Shown here: piece after piece, positions 5,076-5,168 of the stretch
How the letters are laid out: every line of letters starts with the position of its first letter
Numbering within the stretch: the first letter of the stretch is position 1
From: Xanthobacteraceae bacterium
Lineage (GTDB): Bacteria > Pseudomonadota > Alphaproteobacteria > Rhizobiales > Xanthobacteraceae
Assembly: GCA_030037185.1 (NCBI GenBank)
Contig: JASHRR010000633.1
Location: 1 to 5,168 of the forward strand
Length of the DNA stretch: 5,168 nt
Reading direction: 5' to 3'
Notes under the pieces: generated by a model
Told to the model about the DNA's origin: nothing
The model's database searches: none
Seen by the model: the letters and a program-made list of their open reading frames with translations, nothing else
Made by a program: the position numbers and the translations under genes

Positions 5076-5168
5076 GCGTTACCGGATGTAATCGCCGCAC
5101 GGCTCGGTTGGCGGCCTTCTATCAAGCGAATCTTGGAAGAAAGAGACGGTATTGCACATGTCGGCAGG

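Larger units (their letters stand above)
4835..5168. other. Region downstream of the M13 peptidase, no clear gene
   Basis: It contains a possible stem-loop (4844-4879), a small ORF (4854-5075) with a reverse-transcriptase-like stretch, and about 90 further bases in which I see no gene. An ATG at 5158 could open a gene running out of the window, but no clear ribosome-binding site lies at the right distance (GGAAGAAAGAG is too far upstream). Confidence 0.5.

Overview
This GC-rich window looks like ordinary chromosome from an alphaproteobacterium, most likely of the Hyphomicrobiales (Rhizobium/Mesorhizobium/Bradyrhizobium type). That assignment is an inference. It rests on the strong G/C preference at third codon positions, the style of the thioredoxin-reductase-like flavoprotein at the left edge, and the small DUF2188-like protein. 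All genes I can support are on the + strand. They are separated by long gaps (about 160 to 435 bases), so they look like single transcription units rather than an operon.

Layout, left to right. (1) At 1-734 is the C-terminal three quarters of a thioredoxin-reductase-fold FAD/NADPH oxidoreductase, cut by the left window edge. It has no CxxC redox pair at the usual place. (2) At 735-1009 is a gap with short hairpins and a motif resembling an IS21-type terminal repeat. (3) At 1010-1249 is a small DUF2188-like protein. (4) At 1413-1616 is a small acidic helical protein of unknown function. (5) At 1832-2359 is a RidA/YjgF-family protein with a twin-arginine signal peptide, whose catalytic arginine position holds serine. 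(6) At 2360-2794 is a long gap with a GC-rich hairpin just after the RidA gene, a second copy of the short motif, and a possible 22-codon leader ORF. (7) At 2795-4834 is a complete secreted M13-family (neprilysin/PepO-like) zinc metallopeptidase with all its catalytic motifs. (8) At 4835-5168 is a tail with a possible stem-loop and a small ORF carrying a short stretch like the group II intron reverse transcriptase motif, probably debris if real.

The genes do not form an obvious pathway. The two best-defined products, the Tat-signal RidA-like protein and the M13 peptidase, are both predicted to be exported, but nothing in the sequence links them functionally. I found no CRISPR array, tRNA, rRNA, intact mobile element or convincing new system. 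The points most worth a second look are the RidA-like protein that is exported and lacks the arginine, the CxxC-less flavoprotein, the leader ORF overlapping an M13 start codon, and the small traces of mobile DNA.
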